Assembly: GCF_022538185.1 (NCBI RefSeq)
Contig: NZ_JAKYXC010000010.1
Coordinates: forward strand, 62,001 to 126,000
DNA from: Microbacterium sp. CFH 31415
Lineage (GTDB): Bacteria; Actinomycetota; Actinomycetes; Actinomycetales; Microbacteriaceae
Direction of reading: 5' to 3'
Length of the DNA: 64,000 nucleotides
Positions 8,701-17,088 of the stretch are shown one piece after another. The position numbers and the translations under genes were made by a program. Numbering within the stretch: position 1 is the stretch's first letter; each line of letters begins with the position of its first letter. Under the pieces are notes generated by a model. The model did no database searches and had not been told where the DNA came from. It saw only the letters and a list, made by a program, of their open reading frames with translations.

Positions 8701-10017
8701 ATGGTGACTCCTCCCGACTCCGAACGCGCGGCCGAGCCGGGCGGCGAGGACGCGCCCGATCCGGTGCACCCCTCCGATGCGATCTACGCCGACGGCCCCG
8801 ATCGCGACGAGGTCGAGGCCGACGCGGAACGCGTGGCGGAGGCCGCCGCCGAGGGCGCGGGCGACGCCCGGCCCGCTGACGCCGATGCTCCCGATCCCGC
8901 CGCGGCGGCCGCACCGGACGACGTGATCCGTGAGCCCGAAGACGTCGAGCCCGACACGAAGGACGGCGAGGGCGGCGAGGCCCGTCGCGTCGGGCCTGAG
9001 GGCGAGACCGAGCCCATGGCCGGCGGCGATGAGCGCCCGAGCCCCAAGGCGGCGCTGGTCTACAACCCCATCAAGGCCGACGGCGACGCGCTGCGCGAGA
9101 CCCTCATGCGCCTCTCCGCCGAGGCCGGCTGGGCGGAGCCCCTGTTCTACGAGACGACGGTGGACGACCTCGGCGACGACGTCACGCGTCAGGCGCTCGA
9201 GGCGGGCGTCGACGCGGTGCTCGTGGCCGGCGGCGACGGCACGGTGCGCGCGGTGTCCGAGGCGATGAGCGGGTCGGGTGTGCGCCTGGCGATCGTGCCG
9301 AGCGGCACCGGCAACCTCCTCGCGCGCAACCTGAGGCTTCCCCTCACCGAGCCCGAGGCGATGATGCGCGCGGTGTTCGACGGCGACACCCTCGCGATGG
9401 ACATCGGCTGGTCGAAGCTGCAGCGCCGGGACGGTGAGATCGAGGAGCGCGCATTCGTCGTGATGGGCGGGATCGGGCTCGACGCCGCGATGATCGCCAA
9501 CACCAACCCGCAGCTGAAGAAGACGGTGGGCTGGGTCGCGTACGTCGACGGCGCAGCTCGCTCGCTGCCGAGCGCCAAGCCGTTCCGCGTGATGTACCAG
9601 CTGCCCGAAGCCCGCCTGCACTCGGCGCGGGTGCAGAGCATCCTCTTCGCGAACTGCGGGTCGCTGCCCGCCGGGCTCGAGCTCATCCCCGAGGCGTCCG
9701 TCGCCGACGGCGCACTCGACATCGTGATCTTCCAGCCCAAGGGTCCCCTCGGGTGGATCTTCGTCTGGCGCCGCGTGGCGTGGGACAACAGCTTCCTGCG
9801 GCGCTTCCGCGCCGGGCGCCGGGTGCTCGCACTGCGCACGAAGGACAACGCGGTGCGGTACTCGCGCGGCTCGGGGATCGAGATCGCGACGCAGGATCCC
9901 CGGCCGGTGCAGCTCGACGGCGACGAGTTCGGCGAGGCGGTCTCGGTGCGCACGCGGGTCGAGCCCGGGGCGCTGCTCATGGTCGTCCCGAAGAACCACG
10001 AGACCGACGCGCTCTGA
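8701..10017 (+). CDS. Diacylglycerol/lipid kinase catalytic-domain protein
   Basis: 438 residues. The first 110 or so are an acidic Ala/Asp/Glu/Pro-rich, probably disordered extension. The DAGK/YegS fold then begins at ALVYNPIKADG, with the nucleotide-binding AGGDGTVRAV motif and VPSGTGNLLARNL, and a C-terminal beta-sandwich ending LDGDEFGEAV. Such enzymes phosphorylate diacylglycerol or related lipids at the inner membrane face. A TAGCCT box 6 bases before the ATG and the lack of a ribosome site suggest a leaderless transcript. A hairpin follows the stop. The acidic extension is unusual. Confidence 0.88.
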   Translation: MVTPPDSERAAEPGGEDAPDPVHPSDAIYADGPDRDEVEADAERVAEAAAEGAGDARPADADAPDPAAAAAPDDVIREPEDVEPDTKDGEGGEARRVGPEGETEPMAGGDERPSPKAALVYNPIKADGDALRETLMRLSAEAGWAEPLFYETTVDDLGDDVTRQALEAGVDAVLVAGGDGTVRAVSEAMSGSGVRLAIVPSGTGNLLARNLRLPLTEPEAMMRAVFDGDTLAMDIGWSKLQRRDGEIEERAFVVMGGIGLDAAMIANTNPQLKKTVGWVAYVDGAARSLPSAKPFRVMYQLPEARLHSARVQSILFANCGSLPAGLELIPEASVADGALDIVIFQPKGPLGWIFVWRRVAWDNSFLRRFRAGRRVLALRTKDNAVRYSRGSGIEIATQDPRPVQLDGDEFGEAVSVRTRVEPGALLMVVPKNHETDAL

Positions 10018-10025
10018 GCGGCTCA

Positions 10026-10045
10026 CCACCTCCTACGGGGGGTGG
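10026..10045 (+). terminator. Hairpin after the lipid kinase gene
   Basis: CCACCTCC-TACG-GGGGGTGG is an 8-bp stem (one T-G pair) with a UNCG-type tetraloop, starting 9 bases after the stop. There is no T-run, as is common for GC-rich actinobacterial terminators. Confidence 0.55.
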
Positions 10046-10081
10046 GCGAGCGAGGCGAACGCGCCGCGGGATGCCGCGCCC

Positions 10082-10157
10082 GTCAAAGCGTCGGGAGATT
10101 CGGCCGCCTCGGTGCCGCGACTCGCCAGTCTCGTGCAGTTTCTCCCGACCGTTTGAC
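10082..10157. repeat. 76-bp palindromic element, copy A
   Basis: The left arm GTCAAAGCGTCGGGAGATTC and right arm GTTTCTCCCGACCGTTTGAC (reverse complement GTCAAACGGTCGGGAGAAAC) pair over most of 20 bp around a 36-base loop. Two other copies, at 41708 and 42737, have the same arms and exactly the same total length of 76 bp, but unrelated loops. This copy stands alone between the lipid kinase and photolyase genes. The rest of the 10018-10271 interval holds only the terminator hairpin and the photolyase promoter. Confidence 0.85.
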
Positions 10158-10227
10158 CGGGGCCGGGATCCGGCGAGCCGGATTCGCGTCGCCTGACTTC
10201 GGCGCAGGGGGGGGGAGCGCGCCGGTT

Positions 10228-10265
10228 GTCAAGACCGGATCGCCGCCGGCGGACGCCGACAGGAT
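10228..10265 (+). promoter_or_regulatory. GTCAAG...CAGGAT promoter of the photolyase gene
   Basis: GTCAAG at 10228 is followed 32 bases later (start to start) by CAGGAT, which ends 7 bases before the ATG, so the transcript is probably leaderless. The same spacing (32-33) recurs before pgm, the 34454 hydrolase and two small acidic genes. The distance is about 10 bases longer than a normal -35/-10 pair, so GTCAA may be an activator site. Confidence 0.4.
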
Positions 10266-10271
10266 GGACCC

Positions 10272-11627
10272 ATGCCGAGCCCCTCGATCGTGTGGTTCCG
10301 CGACGACCTGCGTCTGGCCGACAACCCGGCGCTGCGCGCGGCGATCGACCGAGGCGAGCCGATCATCGGGCTGTACGTGCTCGACGAGGAGTCGCCGGGC
10401 ATCCGGCCGCTGGGCGGAGCCGCCCGGTGGTGGCTGAACGGCTCGCTGGCGTCGCTCGCCGAACGCCTGGCCGAGCGCGGAAGCACTCTCGTCCTGCGGC
10501 GCGGTCCGGCCGATCGCGTGGTGCGGGAGGCGGTGACGGATGCCGCGGCCGGCGCGGTCTTCTGGAACCGCCGGTACGGCGGGCCCGAGCGCGAGGTCGA
10601 CGCCGGGCTGAAGGCAGGGCTGCGCGACGCCGGCGTCGAGGTGGCGTCGTTCGCGGCATCCCTCCTCTTCGAGCCGTGGACGGTGACCACGGGAGCAGGC
10701 ACGCCCTACGCCGTCTTCTCGCCGTTCTGGCGCGCGTGCCAGGCGCTGCCCGCGCCACGCGCGCCGCTCCCCGAGCCGCGCGAGATCGCGGGGCCGCCGC
10801 ATCCGATCGACTCCGACCGCCTCGACGACTGGGACCTGGTCCCGCATGAGCCGGACTGGGCGGGAGGCCTGCGCGAGACGTGGGAGCCGGGCGAACCCGC
10901 CGCGCGCCGGCGCCTGCGCGAGTTCTTGAACGACGACCTCGGCCACTACGCCCGCGCTCGGGACGAGCCCGCCGCCGGGGCGACATCGCTGCTGTCGCCG
11001 CGCCTGCGCTGGGGCGAGGTGAGCCCGCATCAGGTGTGGCACGAGGGGGTGGCGACGGGGCGCGCCGGGAAGTTCCTGTCGGAGCTCGGCTGGCGCGAGT
11101 TCGCGTGGCACACGCTGTTCCACTCCCCCGAGCTCGCGACGCAGAACCTGCGGCGCGAGTTCGACGCGTTCCCCTGGCCGCGCCTGCGGCCGAGCGTGCT
11201 CGACGCATGGCAGCGCGGACGCACCGGCATCGCGCTCGTCGACGCCGGCATGCGCGAGCTGTGGGAGACCGGCTACATGCACAACCGCGTGCGGATGGTG
11301 ACGGCGTCCTTCCTCATCAAGAACCTGCTGATCGACTGGCGCCTCGGCGAGCAGTGGTTCTGGGACACGCTGGTCGACGCGGATGCCGCGAACAACCCGT
11401 TCAACTGGCAGTGGGTCGCGGGGTCCGGTGCCGACGCCGCGCCGTACTTCCGGATCTTCAACCCCGAACTGCAGGCGAAGAAGTTCGACCCGGACGGGCA
11501 CTACGTGCGGCAGTGGGCGCCCGAGCACCTGTCGGACGACCCACCGCAACCGATCGTCGATCTGCGCGAGACACGCCAGGCCGCCCTCGCGGCGTACGAC
11601 GTGGTCAAGAGCGCCGCCCGCGGCTGA
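10272..11627 (+). CDS. phrB: Deoxyribodipyrimidine photolyase
   Basis: 451 residues of the cryptochrome/photolyase family. The N-terminal antenna-binding Rossmann domain starts IVWFRDDLRLADNPAL. The C-terminal FAD domain includes LSPRLRWGEVSPHQVW, LGWREFAWHTLFH, DAGMRELWETGYMHNRVRM, and NPFNWQWVAGSGADAAPYFR with the Trp-rich electron path. It repairs UV-induced cyclobutane pyrimidine dimers using light. The length fits class I CPD photolyases. It is a single gene, followed 14 bases after the stop by a long palindrome shared with the convergent alpha-galactosidase gene. Confidence 0.95.
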   Translation: MPSPSIVWFRDDLRLADNPALRAAIDRGEPIIGLYVLDEESPGIRPLGGAARWWLNGSLASLAERLAERGSTLVLRRGPADRVVREAVTDAAAGAVFWNRRYGGPEREVDAGLKAGLRDAGVEVASFAASLLFEPWTVTTGAGTPYAVFSPFWRACQALPAPRAPLPEPREIAGPPHPIDSDRLDDWDLVPHEPDWAGGLRETWEPGEPAARRRLREFLNDDLGHYARARDEPAAGATSLLSPRLRWGEVSPHQVWHEGVATGRAGKFLSELGWREFAWHTLFHSPELATQNLRREFDAFPWPRLRPSVLDAWQRGRTGIALVDAGMRELWETGYMHNRVRMVTASFLIKNLLIDWRLGEQWFWDTLVDADAANNPFNWQWVAGSGADAAPYFRIFNPELQAKKFDPDGHYVRQWAPEHLSDDPPQPIVDLRETRQAALAAYDVVKSAARG

Positions 11628-11641
11628 GGTCACCCGGGGCC

Positions 11642-11750
11642 GTGCACAACGTCGGCAGTCCGCCCTCCGGAACCGCGGCCGGTGAGCGCCCGCCCCGCCG
11701 CTCAGGCGGCCCCCTCCGCACCGCTCCGCCGGATTGCCGACGATGTGCAC
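11642..11750. repeat. GTGCACAACGTCGGCA palindromic element, copy 1
   Basis: GTGCACAACGTCGGCA (11642-11657) and its imperfect inverted copy at 11735-11750 (15 of 16 match; similarity extends about 5 bp inward) enclose 77 bases. It sits exactly between the convergent photolyase and alpha-galactosidase genes, so it may serve as a bidirectional terminator. A second copy is at 24981-25067. Confidence 0.75.
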
Positions 11751-11763
11751 ACCGCCAGCCGGG

Positions 11764-13827
11764 TCAGTCGGCGTCGGCGCGCAGCACCACGGCGTTGCCG
11801 GGCTGCAGCAGCGGCATGGGCAGCCCGACGTCGGCGAGCACAGCGCCCGGCAGCGTCACCTCGCCCGTCGCGAACCACGGCGGGGGCGCATCCTGCAGCA
11901 TGCCGGGGCCGGCACCGAGGTCGACCACGGTGACACGGTACCGGCGCGCGGGGTCGAGTCCGGGCAACCGCAGCGGTGCGGGCAGCGCGGCGTCGGTCTC
12001 GCCCACCACGGCGTACGAGACCAGCGCCCGCCCGCGGTCGGGCGCGACGACGGCGTGCACCAGCGCGGCGCGGTCTGCGGCGTCCGCTCGCACCACGCGT
12101 CCCGCGTGCAGCAGCGCCCGGTGCTCGCGGTAGACCTCCGCCCAGCGGCGGACGGCCTCGAGGTCTTCGGGCGAGACGCGTGTGAGGTCGGACTCGATCC
12201 CGGCATGCCCGAACAGCGCCGTCGCGAGCCGGAACCCGAGGCCGGCGACGCGTCCGGTCGTGTGCGCGCGGGCGTCGCCGACGTGCGAGCCGAGGTATTC
12301 GGGCGGGACCACGATGCCCGTCCATCGCTGGATCGCCTGCCGCACGAGCGGATCGTTGGTGTCGCTCGTCCACACCCGGTCGACACGGCGCAGGATCTCG
12401 AGGTCGATCCGGCCGCCGCCCGACGCACACGACTCGATATCGACTCCGGGGTGCGCGGCGCGCAGCCGGTCGAGCAGGCGGTACAGGCCGAGGACCTGCG
12501 GGCGGGACGCCTCGACCAGGAGGTCGCGGTTGTGATCCCACTTCAGGTACGCGATGGGGTACTCGTCGAGGAGAGCGTCGAGCCTGTCGAACAGGTGCTG
12601 CTGGACCTCGGGCAGCGACAGGTCGAGCACGTGCTGCCAGCGCCAGGTCACCGACTCGGGTGCGGTGAGGAGCCATTCGGGATGCCGCTGGGCGAGGTCG
12701 GAGTCGAGGCTGACCATCTCGGGCTCGACCCACAGCCCGAACTCCATCCCCGCGGCGTTCACGCGCGCGGCGAGGGGACCGAGCCCGTCGGGCCAGCGCT
12801 CCGGGTCGACCGTCCAGTCGCCGAGGGCGCGGCGGTCGTCCGTGCGGCCGAGGAACCAGCCGTCGTCGAGGACGAAGCGCTCGACGCCCACCTCGGACGC
12901 GCGTTCGACGAGCGGTTCGAGGCGCGAGAGGGAGTGGTCGAAGTACACGGCCTCCCACGTGTTGAGGGTCAGCGGGCGCGGCCGGGCGATCGTCGACCAC
13001 GACCGCACCCACGGGTGCAGGCGGTCGGACAGGCCGTCGAGCCCCGTGCCCGACCACGTCGCGACGACGGTCGGCGACGCGTAAGACTCTCCGGGTGCGA
13101 GTGTCGTGGACGCGAAGCGCTCGCCCGCCCCGAGCACGGCGGGCGCGAGGTCGGACCGCTCGAACCACTGCCGGGTGTCGCCGCTCCAGGCGACGTGGGT
13201 CGACCACACCTCGCCTGAGCCGAAGTCGAAGCCCGCGGTGCCGGCGACCATGAGGAACGGGTCGTCGTGGCCGCCGCGGCCGTGACGGGTCTCGCGCAGC
13301 CATGCGCCGTGTCCGGGACGGCCCCGCTGCGGGCGCCGCTCCCCCGCCCAGCGGCCGGAGAAGTCGAGCACCTCCCGTGCCCGATCAGGAACCGGGAGCA
13401 CGACGTCGGCTGCCGTGACCGCGACCGCGGAGTCGCCGTCGTTGCGGATCGTGTGCGAGGCAAGGAGCACGCCCTGCGCCGTGAGTTCGAGCCGCGTCGT
13501 CACGACAGCATCCCCCACGACCGTCTCGACGACGAGGACGTCGTCTTCGCGCGCGGTGCTGAGGTGCCGCACCGGCGCGCGCCCGTCGGCGAGCGCCACC
13601 GCCGGGCGCCCGGTCCACCCGTCACCGAGGGCAGGCAGCAGTGTGAGCCGCAGCGGCACATCGATCGAACTGGGCGCGATCGCGGGAACGCCGGCGTCGG
13701 CGAGGGTCTGGAGGTCGGCGGGGTCGAGGGCGCCCAGGTCGCGGCCCCAGTGGACCACGGCGGGAACGCCCGCGCCGCGGGAGTCGAGCACGAGGCTGAC
13801 TCCCGCGGCGCGGAGGTGATGGATCAC
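11764..13827 (-). CDS. Alpha-galactosidase, GH36
   Basis: 687 residues with the GH36 plan: an N-terminal beta-sandwich, a (beta/alpha)8 barrel (about 280-600) and a C-terminal beta domain. The nucleophile is D431 in YLKWDHNRD and the acid/base is D489 in RVWTSDTNDP; ESCASGGGRID is also diagnostic. It removes alpha-1,6-galactose from melibiose, raffinose-type sugars or galactomannan fragments. No signal peptide, so cytosolic, acting after import. Last gene of the GH42-permease-binding protein operon, 9 bases after the preceding stop. A TAGAGT box 6 bases before its GTG may also give it a private leaderless promoter. Confidence 0.94.
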   Translation of the reverse strand: MIHHLRAAGVSLVLDSRGAGVPAVVHWGRDLGALDPADLQTLADAGVPAIAPSSIDVPLRLTLLPALGDGWTGRPAVALADGRAPVRHLSTAREDDVLVVETVVGDAVVTTRLELTAQGVLLASHTIRNDGDSAVAVTAADVVLPVPDRAREVLDFSGRWAGERRPQRGRPGHGAWLRETRHGRGGHDDPFLMVAGTAGFDFGSGEVWSTHVAWSGDTRQWFERSDLAPAVLGAGERFASTTLAPGESYASPTVVATWSGTGLDGLSDRLHPWVRSWSTIARPRPLTLNTWEAVYFDHSLSRLEPLVERASEVGVERFVLDDGWFLGRTDDRRALGDWTVDPERWPDGLGPLAARVNAAGMEFGLWVEPEMVSLDSDLAQRHPEWLLTAPESVTWRWQHVLDLSLPEVQQHLFDRLDALLDEYPIAYLKWDHNRDLLVEASRPQVLGLYRLLDRLRAAHPGVDIESCASGGGRIDLEILRRVDRVWTSDTNDPLVRQAIQRWTGIVVPPEYLGSHVGDARAHTTGRVAGLGFRLATALFGHAGIESDLTRVSPEDLEAVRRWAEVYREHRALLHAGRVVRADAADRAALVHAVVAPDRGRALVSYAVVGETDAALPAPLRLPGLDPARRYRVTVVDLGAGPGMLQDAPPPWFATGEVTLPGAVLADVGLPMPLLQPGNAVVLRADAD

Positions 13828-13836
13828 GCGGGGACT

Positions 13837-15180
13837 CTACTCCGCGACCGGGATCGACTGCGCCTTGAGGGTCGCGATGGTCGCCTCCTGGCCGGCCTCG
13901 AGTGCCTCGAGCAGCGTGCCCTGGCCGGTGACCGCCTTCTGGAAGCCGTCCGACACGTCGGCGTAGGTCTGCGTCATGGTCGGGCCCCACACGAAGTCGG
14001 GGTTGACCTGCTGCGCGGCCTCGGCGAAGACGTCGTAGATCTTCTGGCCGCCGTAGAACTCGACGCCTTCCTGGAGCGACGGGAGCTGCAGACCGGCCGT
14101 CGTGGCGGGGTAGATGTTCGCCGACTGGTTGAGGGCGGTGAGCGCCTCGTCCGAGGTGTTCAGCCACAGGGCGAACTTCGCCGCCTCGTAGAGGTGGTCG
14201 GTGCCCTTGAAGACGGCGATCGACGAGCCGCCCCAGTTGCCGGAGCTGGCGCCGCCGTCCTCCCACTGCGGAGACGGTGCGACCGACCACTTGCCGGCGG
14301 TGTCAGGGGCGCCGGACGAGATCGAGTTCGCGCCCCAGACGGCCGAGTTCCAGGTCCAGACCGCACCCGAGTTGTAGGCGTTGTTCCACTCCTCGGTCCA
14401 GGCCGGGTACGTGGCGACGAGGTCCTCGTCGAGCAGCTCCTGCCAGTAGTCGGCGACCTGCGTCGACGCCTCACCGGTCAGGTCGACGGTCCATTCCTGG
14501 CCGTCGTTGGTGAACCAGTCGCCGTTGTTCTGCCACACGAAGCCCGCGAACTGGTTGATGTCGGCGGTCGAGAAGTTGGTGATGTAGCCGCCGGCCGCGC
14601 GCACGGCCTTGGCTGCCTCCTTGTACTCCTCCCACGTGGTCGGAACCTCGATGCCGTTCTGCTCGAAGAGGTCGGAGCGGTAGAACAGCGCCATGGGGCC
14701 GGAGTCCTGCGGCACGCCGTACACGCCGTCGGTGCCGAGCGTGACCTGACCCCAGGTCCACGGGATGAAGTCGGCCTCGGCCGCGACGACGTCCTCGCAC
14801 GCGGAGAGGTCCTCGAGACCGTCCTGCACGCGGAAGCTGGCGAGCGCGTCGTACTCGATCTGCCCGAGGTCGGGCGCGTTGCCGGCCGCGAGCTGGCTGA
14901 AGAAGCTCTGGTAGGTGCCGCCGTTGCCGTTGGGTCCGGTCTGCACCTCGACCTGGATGTCGGGGTTCTCCTCGTTCCAGATCGCGACGACGTCCTCGAT
15001 GCCGGGGATCCACGACGTGAAGTCGAGCGTGACGCTCTCGTCCGACGGGGCGCAGGCCGCGGCATCCGCGCCGTTGCCGCCGTTCTCGCCCGCGCCGGAA
15101 CCGCCGCCGGCGCAGCCGGCCAGGGTGAGCGCGCTGAGCAGTGCGACGCCTGTGACGACTGCCCTCTTGGAGTGCTGCAT
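13837..15180 (-). CDS. ABC transporter sugar-binding lipoprotein
   Basis: 447 residues. Lipoprotein signal with lipobox LTLAGCAGG (Cys about residue 23), then a Gly/Ala/Asn-rich linker and a family-1 extracellular solute-binding fold (SFFSQLAAGNAPDLGQIEYD; GGSSIAVFKGTDHLYEAAKF). Expected to capture oligosaccharides outside the membrane for the two permeases encoded just upstream. The ligand is inferred as a galactoside because both flanking enzymes are galactosidases. AAGGAAG precedes the ATG. The 67-base gap after the permease gene contains GC-rich inverted sequence that could stabilise the message. The ATPase is not in this locus and is presumably a shared MsiK-type protein encoded elsewhere. 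Confidence 0.93.
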   Translation of the reverse strand: MQHSKRAVVTGVALLSALTLAGCAGGGSGAGENGGNGADAAACAPSDESVTLDFTSWIPGIEDVVAIWNEENPDIQVEVQTGPNGNGGTYQSFFSQLAAGNAPDLGQIEYDALASFRVQDGLEDLSACEDVVAAEADFIPWTWGQVTLGTDGVYGVPQDSGPMALFYRSDLFEQNGIEVPTTWEEYKEAAKAVRAAGGYITNFSTADINQFAGFVWQNNGDWFTNDGQEWTVDLTGEASTQVADYWQELLDEDLVATYPAWTEEWNNAYNSGAVWTWNSAVWGANSISSGAPDTAGKWSVAPSPQWEDGGASSGNWGGSSIAVFKGTDHLYEAAKFALWLNTSDEALTALNQSANIYPATTAGLQLPSLQEGVEFYGGQKIYDVFAEAAQQVNPDFVWGPTMTQTYADVSDGFQKAVTGQGTLLEALEAGQEATIATLKAQSIPVAE

Positions 15181-15247
15181 GATCTTCCTTACTTGTTCGG
15201 GTGGTGCGATTACAGGGGTGCCGGAGGCCGGGGCCGCCGGCGGGGAG

Positions 15248-16147
15248 TCACTTCACGGATCCGCTGCCGAGTCCGTTGCGCCAGAAGCGCTGAAGCAGGA
15301 GGAAGGCGATGATGAGCGGCACGATCGAGAGGAACGAGCCGACGAGGACGTAGGTGCGCAGCTCGGGGATCTGGTTGAGCTGCGTGTTCCACGAGTAGAG
15401 ACCGAACGTCACGGGGAACAGCTCCTGGCTGCGCAGCATGATCAGCGGCAGGAAGAAGTTGTTCCAGATCGAGACGAACTGGAAGAGGAACACGGTGATC
15501 AGGGCGGGCATCATGAGGCGCACCGACACGGTGAAGAACGTGCGCACCTCGCCGGCGCCGTCGATGCGGCCCGCCTCGATGAGCTCGTCGGGCACGCTCG
15601 CCGAGGCGTAGATGCGGCTGAGGTACACGCCGAACGGACTCACGATGCTGGGCAGCAGCACCGCCCAGAACGTGTCGGTCATGTTGACCTGGCTGAACAG
15701 CAGGAACAGCGGCAGCGCGAGCGCGGTCGCGGGTACGAGCACCCCGCCGAGCACGACGTTGAAGAAGACCTCGCGGCCGCGGAACCGGTACTTCGCCAGC
15801 GCGTAGCCGCACATGCCGGCCACGACGGTGGCCAGCAGCGCGCCGATGCCCGCATAGCCGAGGCTGTTCAGGAGCCAGCGCACGTAGATGCCGTTGTTGT
15901 AGGTCAGCAGGTCGCCGACGTTGCCGAAGAAGTTCCAGTCGGCGAACCACAGCGCGTTCGTGGTCAGCAGGTCGCCGCGGTCCTTGGTGGACGCGATGAA
16001 CAGCCACCAGATGGGCACGAGGAAGTAGAGCGTGAACACGCCCATCACGATGAGGGCGGCTCCGCGCGACAGGACGCTCTCGCGCGGACCCCGCGACGGG
16101 GTCAGGTCGTCGGCGGTCGCGCCGCGCGTACGGGTGAGCATGCTCAT
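15248..16147 (-). CDS. ABC sugar transporter permease, MalG-like
   Basis: 299 residues, six predicted membrane helices. The EAA loop reads ELIEAGRIDGAGEVRTFF, the ATPase-contact motif. The start at 16147 overlaps the stop of the preceding permease (TGATG). It forms the channel with the 16147-17088 product for oligosaccharide uptake. Typical length and topology of the MalG half of CUT1-family importers. Confidence 0.93.
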   Translation of the reverse strand: MSMLTRTRGATADDLTPSRGPRESVLSRGAALIVMGVFTLYFLVPIWWLFIASTKDRGDLLTTNALWFADWNFFGNVGDLLTYNNGIYVRWLLNSLGYAGIGALLATVVAGMCGYALAKYRFRGREVFFNVVLGGVLVPATALALPLFLLFSQVNMTDTFWAVLLPSIVSPFGVYLSRIYASASVPDELIEAGRIDGAGEVRTFFTVSVRLMMPALITVFLFQFVSIWNNFFLPLIMLRSQELFPVTFGLYSWNTQLNQIPELRTYVLVGSFLSIVPLIIAFLLLQRFWRNGLGSGSVK

Positions 16148-17088
16148 CACTGGGCCGCCTTCCGCTGGGTGAGCTTCAAGAACGCGAACGACAGCGCGAA
16201 GGTCGCGAGGGCCAGGACGACGGAGAAGGCCGCGGCCAGCTGCGTGTTCGGGATCGAGTTGGTGGCGTAGATCGTCATGTTCGGCGTGAACGTGCTCGAC
16301 ACCGCCGCGGTGAACGACCGGAACACCTGCGGCTCGGCGAGCAGCTGCAGTGTGCCGATGATCGAGAAGACGGCGGTCAGGATGAGCGCCGGCGCCACCA
16401 TCGGGATCTTGATCGACCAGGCGATGCGGATCTGGCCGGCACCATCGAGGCGCGCGGCCTCGTAGACCTCGGAGGGGATCGCCAGCAGGGCCGAGTAGAT
16501 GATCAGCATGTTGTAGCCGACGAACACCCACGTCACCACGTTGGCGATCGACCACAGCACGAGCTGCGGCGAGAGGAAGTCGACCGACTGCGTGACCTGC
16601 GTGAACGGCGACAGGTTGGGCGAGTACAGGAAGCCCCACATGATCGCCGCGATGACGCCGGGGACGGCATAGGGCGCGAAGAACGCCAGCCGGAAGAACT
16701 TCTTCCCCTTGAGCACGGGAGAGTCGAGCAGCAGTGCGAACAGCAGTGCGAGGCCGAGCATGATGGGCACCTGCACGACGCCGAAGAGCAGCACTCGGCC
16801 GACCGACTCCCAGAACGGCGCGTTCTGGAACACCAGTGCGTATTGCGCCAGCCCGCCGAAGACCTGCTGAGGCTCGCCGTAGAGGCCGTCGCGCTGCACG
16901 ACCTGCAGCGACTGCCACACGGCGTAGCCGATGGGGATCAGGTAGAAGAGCAGGAACAGCACGCCGAACGGACCCGTGAAGATCGCGATCGCTCCCTTGT
17001 GCGGGGTGTGCCGACGCCGCTCGTCACCCGATCGCGCGTTGCGCGCCTTGCGGGCGCTCCGCGTCACGAGGACCTCTGTGGCGGTCAT
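16147..17088 (-). CDS. ABC sugar transporter permease, MalF-like
   Basis: 313 residues. A basic N-terminus precedes six membrane helices; EAA loop YEAARLDGAGQIRIAWSIK. Its ATG overlaps the GH42 stop by four bases (ATGA), and its own stop overlaps the next permease, so translation is coupled through the operon. It is the MalF-type partner of the CUT1 importer for presumed galacto-oligosaccharides. Confidence 0.93.
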   Translation of the reverse strand: MTATEVLVTRSARKARNARSGDERRRHTPHKGAIAIFTGPFGVLFLLFYLIPIGYAVWQSLQVVQRDGLYGEPQQVFGGLAQYALVFQNAPFWESVGRVLLFGVVQVPIMLGLALLFALLLDSPVLKGKKFFRLAFFAPYAVPGVIAAIMWGFLYSPNLSPFTQVTQSVDFLSPQLVLWSIANVVTWVFVGYNMLIIYSALLAIPSEVYEAARLDGAGQIRIAWSIKIPMVAPALILTAVFSIIGTLQLLAEPQVFRSFTAAVSSTFTPNMTIYATNSIPNTQLAAAFSVVLALATFALSFAFLKLTQRKAAQ

